The notes under the pieces: generated by a model
What the model was told of the DNA's origin: nothing
The model's database searches: none
The model's input: the letters and a program-made list of their open reading frames with translations, nothing else
Program-made: the position numbers and the translations under genes
Origin: Sporodiniella umbellata
Lineage: Eukaryota; Mucoromycota; Mucoromycetes; Mucorales; Rhizopodaceae
DNA length: 64,000 bases
Direction: 5' to 3'
NCBI GenBank assembly: GCA_025677835.1
Contig: JAIXMR010000012.1
Coordinates: forward strand, 248,001 to 312,000
In this document: positions 58,207 to 64,000 of the stretch, one piece after another
Layout: each line of letters opens with the position of its first letter
How positions within the stretch are numbered: position 1 is the first letter of the stretch

Positions 58207-60939
58207 TGTTCTTTATTAAACAAAGCTAGTAAAATAGTAGTAACAATAAATATATAAGAAAAACGGAAATAAAATATTAATGCGAGAAAAAAAATGATTT
58301 TATTAAAAGCAGTTCCCAAGTTTTATCGGAGATGCTTAACACTGCGTATAAAAAGTATGAACACAACTGTAACTATTGGAGTTTTAAAAGGCGCAATGGC
58401 CAAAAGGGGCTTGCACCTCGAGGGCGATTGTTCTCCCCTGGAATGTCGATAAAAAGCACCCATGCTGGCTCCTACTTCTGAGGAACAGAATTAGGCTAGA
58501 TAAAGCCCAGTATGGCGCCACTTTATTGGAGCAGAGTATTTGTTAGCTTTTTCTTAGATATATAAAGGAATACAAATAAATCTACTTTTTAAGTCTCATG
58601 TGCGCGGCTCAGAGTACTTGAGCAATTGCTACACTTAAAAGAATACTAAAGACTTGATTTTTTTTGGATTACTTTAGCAACTATCTTAGTACAGCTCAAA
58701 GGGGCTTTAGTTTACAAACGGCATAAAAAAAACCGCATTAAAACTCTGATTCACATGAAAATACAGGTAAGACCATTTTTTGCAAGGTTACATGGGTATA
58801 AACGAAACTGCAAAATACTTTCAAAACAGCAAATGGTCATATCCGCATAACATATACATCTATAGAACAAAAAATAACTAGACTATAGAAAAGGCAACGT
58901 GTAGTGGCTATGACGAAATTTATTAGTATTGAGTAGCGAAATGTAAGGTATAGACTGCAGTAGAAACACTAAAACCTTGGGCGTGAAAGTTTGTTCAAAA
59001 ACAATAGTTGAAAAGTATAAAGGGAGCTCACTGTAAGTTGAAATAGCCAAGTTTATGAGAATGGATATTAACTTTAAAGTAAAATAAAATGGTGTATTCA
59101 AATAAGTATAAGGTTGATGGGAGAAAAGAAAGGGGTATTTCATTTACTGATTTTTATTCGTACTTGAGTCTTGAATAGGATATAATTTCATTTGAAAACT
59201 ATCCCATTCTATGAATAAAGGAAGTATAAAGACTAACATATTCTTTTAACTATTTTTATGGCATCTTTAGCAAACACAGGTATTCAATTTCCAAATTTAG
59301 TATCTCTGTTTTTGTAAAGCGCTTGATTAACTATAAATCAATTAATGCTTAATTTCAAAAATTAACCTTGCATAACCTGAAATTTAGCCCTAAGATGTTT
59401 ACTATTTTACTTGAACGGCTTTTTATTGGATATAAACCAATTTTTTTTTAAGCAAAATCAATAAAGATAAAAAGATCAAAATTGCTACACATACTGCTTT
59501 AAAAAAACTAATACGAAGTTAATATACTTTTCGAATTAAAAAAGGGTTTTTATTTCAAAGAAGCAGTTAATATGTGTAACGTAAATGTCAAGGCCTAGTG
59601 AAATAGTGTTAGGGGCCTTGTGTTGGCTAGACCTCTTCTGAGAATAGCTTTTTGATTAATATGAACTTCATAAATTGATACAGTAACTGAATAGCCAAAA
59701 TTCACGTTTTTATTACGAAATTGGACAGATAAGGGTGCAGTGTAAACTATGAAAGGGGGATTGAAGAGTTGATGCATTTGTTATTCAAAAAGCAAATAAA
59801 GAAGTTAGAGCTAAAAAGGGGTATACTCGCTACCTTAGCACTTGCATTGGTATTGACGCAAAAGAGTCGCTGCTTAAGACTTTCTTTTTTGAGATATGAT
59901 GTGTTATTTTCGAAATTACTAAAGGTGAGCCATGATAACATCTTATTACATCTCATGTCAATATAAGGCTTAGCTTCTGATACCTATAGCTTATAAAGCC
60001 ATAATAAACAAAATTATCCGCAGTTTTTTTTTTTAGGTGTTTAGTTTGGTTAACTTTCCATATCAAAGCTACAATTACCGCTTACAAAACAAAACATAAA
60101 AACGATAATAGGGAGCTTCATCTACTATGCAATTTCTAGTAAGACGGGTCTCAATTCGATTTATAAATTCCGTTCCCTCCATTTGAACTAAAAACATAAC
60201 AACAGTGGTAGTAAAATAGAGCAGCGACAAAAATCTATACTTCTTACAGTATTTCAATTTAGAACTTTTTTTCTAAAAGGCCAAACCAGCTATACTCTGA
60301 CTTTTTGTTAAAAATAAGGCAAGTCTGTACAGAAAGTTGTTTAAGCTTGCTTCCTTAAATTTTTTACTGCTCGCTTTAAAGCTGCATTTAAGCCTTTTCT
60401 TTTTTTTGCAATACACAAAGTGTGCAATTTTCGAGATATAACTGTAGCCAACAATTTAGTCATTTGCTGCTATTTTAGATACAGTAGAAGCATAGGCGGT
60501 TTTTGTATGTATATTATATGTACAAAAATTATCATAGAGGTTAAATGAACTTCTCAAATTATGTTTTAAACGCTTAATAACTTTATAGCAATACATCATC
60601 GCATTGCTTGTTTTTTTAGGTAAACTAAACTCCTGAATTTTTGCAAGAGTCAGTCAGTAATAAAATTAAATAAAATTTCAGTTTGTTTAGAACGGTACCT
60701 ATTGCGTGTTTTCCTGGGAGTATATATAAGAATACCAACCCTTTGGCTTAATTAATAGGACTCATATCGTCTCGTTCGAGTGCATTCTTGAGTAGACGTA
60801 TAGTTCCTAAACAACACTCGTATTTGTAGCCTTGGGTATATGGTGGTGGCTTTAAGTGGCTAAGTAATAGGAATTGAAACCCCATTTTGAAATACATAAA
60901 AGTGGAGCAAGTGTTTTTAAAAGTTAGTTTTAGCGAAAG
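58207..60939. other. 2.7-kb intergenic region
   Basis: No gene is supported. A relatively GC-rich block at about 58385-58545 contrasts with the surrounding AT-rich DNA; I see no ORF or known RNA in it. Short frames at 59595-59966 overlap on both strands without a domain. Confidence 0.45.
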
Positions 60940-61800
60940 ATGGCAGTTAACGAAATTTCAACAGAACATAGTGCTCTATGCCAAAGCAAAGATCCTCACC
61001 ACCCTGCAAATCTCATTCCTGAACTTTGCCGGCAATTCTACAACTTGGGTTGGGTAACTGGAACTGGTGGAGGCATTAGCGTTAGAAAAGAGTAAAAAGA
61101 AAGAAAAAAAGACATTCAGGCAGCTCATTATTTTCGTTTAGAGAAATGGTTTACATTGCACCCTCAGGGGTTCAAAAAGAACGTATGAAACCAGAGGATT
61201 TATTTGTAATGACTTTGAAGGATCGTACATTGTTGCGAAAGCCTCTAGAATATAAGCCCTCTGCTTGTACACCATTGTTTTACAATGCATATACTTTGCG
61301 AGAAGCAGGTGCTTGTATTCACACTCACTCCCAAAATGCCGTAATGGCAACTCTTTTATATCCTGGAAAAACCTTTGAAATATCCCACCAAGAAATGATT
61401 AAGGGTATCCGTATTGGCTCGACAAAAAAAAACCTGCGCTACTTTGATAAGCTTGTTGTACCTATTGTTGAAAACACTCCTGAAGAAGAAGATTTGACTG
61501 ATAGAATGGCTGCTGTAAGATTTTTAAAACAAAAATGATATTCTAAACTTTTATAGGCTATGGAAGCATATCCAGATACAAATGCTGTTCTGGTCCGTCG
61601 ACATGGTGTTTATGTTTGGGGTGGTAAAAATTATATAATAAGCTTTTTGAATATCGAAGCTAATATAAAGAGTAGAATCTTGGGAAAAGGCAAAAACAAT
61701 GACTGAATGTTATGATTATTTGTTCGAAATAGCAGTAAAAATGAAATCGATTGGTATTGATCCAGCTGTAAAACCAGAGAGTGAGCCTGATTATGAATAA
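60940..61800 (+). CDS. MDE1: Methylthioribulose-1-phosphate dehydratase
   Basis: Class II aldolase-fold, zinc-dependent enzyme of the methionine salvage pathway. It dehydrates 5-methylthioribulose-1-phosphate to the diketo compound in the cytosol. Four exons (60940-61091, 61142-61514, 61557-61623, 61676-61800) give 238 residues, the usual length. Key parts seen: [36 protein letters not shown], the zinc motif HTHS within [15 protein letters not shown], the catalytic-Glu segment HQEMIKGI, and the third zinc His in RRHGVYVWG. The tail is [13 protein letters not shown]. The third intron uses the acceptor GAGTAG. No other salvage gene lies nearby. A decayed LINE begins about 150 bp downstream. Confidence 0.92.
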
Positions 61801-61947
61801 AATACTTTTCATACAAAAGCACCGTTGGTCAATTCAAATAGTGGTGTACAGAAAACGGATTGCATAAAAAGCGATCAACCATTGTGTCTAGTTTACATAT
61901 TAAAAAGGCTGCGTTGCTTTATGAATGCTATACTTTTTTGTTTTTCA

Positions 61948-63283
61948 GGTTTATAAAGATGTAAAATGCTTTAAAGGTGACATTCTTTCGTACACTAAGG
62001 CTAGTAAATATTGGCAGACATTGTTGTCAAGACAAAGTGCGTTTTTTCAATTGATACCAAAAACGTGTTTCCCATGGATCTTACCCAACCTTATCAGTGA
62101 ATATCATACTAAATTTACTCCAAACCAACTCATGGATGACAATAGTATTACTACTCGTTTAATCGTGGATATGGCCCAATGTTATAAACTTTTAAATATA
62201 GTTTTGTTAATTGATTGAGAAAAAGTACGTTACTGGGCTCATCTCACATACAAATTTGTATAAAAAAATTTGGATTTCCTGACTCAATAACCAATTATAT
62301 CCTACCTTTGCTTTCCAAAACGCCCTTGGTAATCAATGTCAATATATTCTTTTCTATACTTTTACAAGAGCTAGGGGGATTCGGCAAGGTGGCCTTTAGT
62401 CACCACTACTATTTAGCATAGCTCCAGAGTCTCTTTTGAGGGCTATTCAAGCCGACCAGCTTATTTCAGGCTTTTCAACTCGGCACCTGTTAAAACTTTG
62501 AATTGTGCAGATGACATCTTAGTTATACTAAAAAAAAACTTCTAAAACTATACGTTCTTTTACAACCAATAGCTGTTTCGTTGTCAAGCCAGAAGCAAGA
62601 AGACTGGCGAAGAGCTTCAGTAGAAACACACGCATTGATTTTTGTCTCAGAGCAATCTATCTATAATGAAAGCGATAGTCGACATCTTACTAGCAATTTT
62701 TTTTTTACAAATGGTTTCAGTAACCCAAGATCAAATTTTGATCCCATAATTAAGAAAAGTTTTTTTAACGATACAGACCTAGTAGAGCTGAATAAAAAAC
62801 AACTGCTACAATCAGATCTACTTCTCACTACAAGCGAAAAGCCATAGGAACCCTTCTGAAAAGCCAAGATATCACATTAAGCAAGAACCATTCTGTGACG
62901 ACTCTGCCGTCTCATATTTGCTAAAAACGGAGATGACAGGCGCCTCTTGTATGGACCAGCAAAAATCTACATTGGTTTTTTGTTAGCTATCCCGCCAAAC
63001 AGAAATTGTGGATAGACATATCGTATGGTTTATTTTTTATCAACCCGGACAATGCTTCCTTTGCGCCCTGTCATAAATCTGATGAGTAAAGCACAAAAAT
63101 TCTACCTCAACGAAAAACATCACCAATACAGGAGTTATTATGTACTGTGATTAGCTTATGGAACATTTACTGGAGTCTTCTCTTTGACAGCACTCCTTTC
63201 CAGCCGAACGAAGCAGTTGCTAGAGCAACACCAACACTTGAACAATTGCATAATGAGGCAACTCTCAAAACAAACAACAAGTA
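61948..63283 (+). pseudogene. Decayed LINE retrotransposon (reverse transcriptase)
   Basis: Fragmentary non-LTR reverse transcriptase, in several frames with many stops. Order of blocks: VYKDVKCFKGDILSYTKASK (61949 on), LPNLISEYHTKFTPNQLMDD, then LLNIVLLID and EKVRYWAH (the LLLDQEKAYDRV block), then in another frame GIRQGGL-SPLLFSIAPESL (62377-62440, with a TAG), and CADDILVIL (62508-62534), the catalytic YADD-type loop. The element end is recognisable as LLFDSTPFQPNEAVARATPT and LEQLHNEATL (63177-63270), similar to the carboxy end of mucoralean LINEs. It is dead: at least three frameshifts and many in-frame stops. No target-site duplication or poly-A tail was recognised. Confidence 0.82.
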
Positions 63284-63556
63284 AAGTATATATAGCTAAT
63301 TTTTTAAAACTTCAAATGTTTGCATTTGACTTATTGTTCTTTATCGTTATACTTTATTTTTTGCATTAATTAAAAGGTAGCCGCCGTATCGGTGGTATCA
63401 TCATTTCAGTGATTAGCCAAGCTGGCGTACGTCACTGGCTACTGTATTAAACAACCGCTCAAAAGTTTTAAAAAATAAGTAAATCGCAACGACTGGCCTC
63501 CTCACGCCTGAGCTTAAAACATCAAAAAGAGGCCTTCTTTCGTTTCAAAGCCGAAA
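63284..63556. other. LINE tail / upstream flank of histone-fold gene
   Basis: It holds a moderately GC-rich piece (63377-63450, GTAGCCGCCGTATCGGTGG and following) that could be the last part of the LINE or its 3' UTR, then about 100 bp of possible promoter. No gene. Confidence 0.4.
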
Positions 63557-64000
63557 ATGACTGACGCCTTCTGCTCTTCTATGCTGGAAATAGTAACGCA
63601 TCGCATTGTTCAAAGTTCAGGTTTTGAATCAGCGACCAGTCAGTCTATTAAGACCTTGAATGATATTTTTAGAGAGCATTTGGAGGTTCTAGGATCTACC
63701 ATTTCAGCCTATGCCAACTTAAATGGAAGAACAGTAGGAACTGCTAGCGATTTCATGGATGCTATGGAAGAGCTTTTGATTACACCAGATAGCCTAAAGG
63801 AGTGGATATTAAGAGAAGGAAAACAGCTGGCGCCTTGCTGGACAGTTCAATCTGATCCCAGTCGTTTATTGGAAGGTATTTTTTTTTTGTTGAATGTTAG
63901 TGTTTTTTAGTCTTGAGTTATTCACACTTTTGGCAGATACCATCAAGAAAGGCCGACCAAACTTTGAAGATGCAGTCGAGTACAAATTTCAAGATATATC
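63557..64000 (+). CDS. Histone-fold (Bromo_TP) TAF-like protein, partial
   Basis: The amino end of a protein cut by the window edge. Residues about 5-80 form a histone fold of the bromodomain-associated type found in TAF3, TAF8 and Spt7: MLEIVTHRIVQSSGFESATS, then LNDIFREHLEVLGSTISAYA, then RTVGTASDFMDAMEEL. A GT-AG intron (63874 to about 63937) leads to DTIKKGRPNFEDAVEYKFQD, where the window ends. TFIID or SAGA membership is inferred from the fold; which subunit cannot be told without the rest. Confidence 0.8.

Noticed and set aside
62581..62847. 88-codon frame as a stand-alone gene
   Set aside because: It lies inside the decayed LINE and carries no independent start context.
1..64000. CRISPR array, tRNA or rRNA genes, snRNA genes
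   Set aside because: I looked for evenly spaced repeats, tRNA B-box words and U6/5S-like sequences and found none convincing; matches such as GTTCGAATCGATC at 8434 lie inside coding exons.

Overview
The window is nuclear DNA from an AT-rich, intron-dense early-diverging fungus, most likely Mucoromycota (Mucorales or close relatives). The reasons are: many short introns (36-100 bp), clearly fungal proteins (Def1, Nst1, Sls1, Trs120, Gyp1/TBC1D22, a fungal-type DUF7721 protein), and a decayed LINE whose carboxy end resembles mucoralean LINEs. Homopolymer runs of 15-30 A/T are common in intergenic DNA and inside introns. I see no tRNA, rRNA, CRISPR array, plasmid or phage feature. All gene models were spliced by eye from frame continuity; no search was run.

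Layout: 2.2-3.2 kb, four-finger C2H2 zinc-finger protein (+). 5.3-6.2 kb, small coiled-coil protein (+). 6.26-6.56 kb, MITE-like repeat. 6.7-8.0 kb, LUC7-like U1 snRNP protein (+). 8.1-10.1 kb, cytochrome P450 (-) with three inferred GC-AG introns. 10.8-12.2 kb, seven-span membrane protein (+) with a 10-nt microexon. 12.4-13.8 kb, ankyrin-repeat protein (-). 13.9 kb, Tc1/mariner-like transposon end. 14.1-14.5 kb, candidate small single-span protein (+). 16.0-16.7 kb, DUF7721-like Gly-rich protein (-). 18.4-20.1 kb, TMEM135-like protein (+). 21.0-22.5 kb, TBC RabGAP (+). 24.7-25.5 kb, small multi-span protein (+), tail to tail (11 bp) with a WD40 protein at 25.5-26.7 kb (-). 27.4-28.6 kb, EH/EF-hand-like protein (-). 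30.2-32.7 kb, Def1 (+). 32.8-36.0 kb, Nst1 (-). 39.0-41.3 kb, Sls1 (+).

From 41.3 to 49.2 kb is a gene-poor stretch with one tiny zinc-knuckle ORF, decayed coding-like fragments, and a 193-codon AT-rich frame interrupted only by two TAA codons in glutamine-rich context. Then come a stand-alone Utp12-domain protein (49.2-49.8 kb), the TRAPPII subunit Trs120 (50.4-55.4 kb), an unknown six-exon protein (56.5-58.2 kb, -), methylthioribulose-1-phosphate dehydratase (60.9-61.8 kb), a decayed LINE (61.9-63.3 kb) and the start of a histone-fold TFIID/SAGA-type protein (63.6 kb to the window edge).

The genes do not form a cluster or pathway; this is ordinary housekeeping content. Trs120 and the TBC protein both act on Rab/Ypt traffic, Def1, Nst1 and the zinc-finger protein on transcription or stress, and LUC7 on splicing, but nothing shows co-regulation. 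I did not find a convincing new biological system. The most unusual signals are GC-AG introns clustered in the P450, a 10-nt microexon, an AT-rich frame with TAA at likely Gln positions, a dispersed MITE-like repeat family, and several unassigned small proteins.
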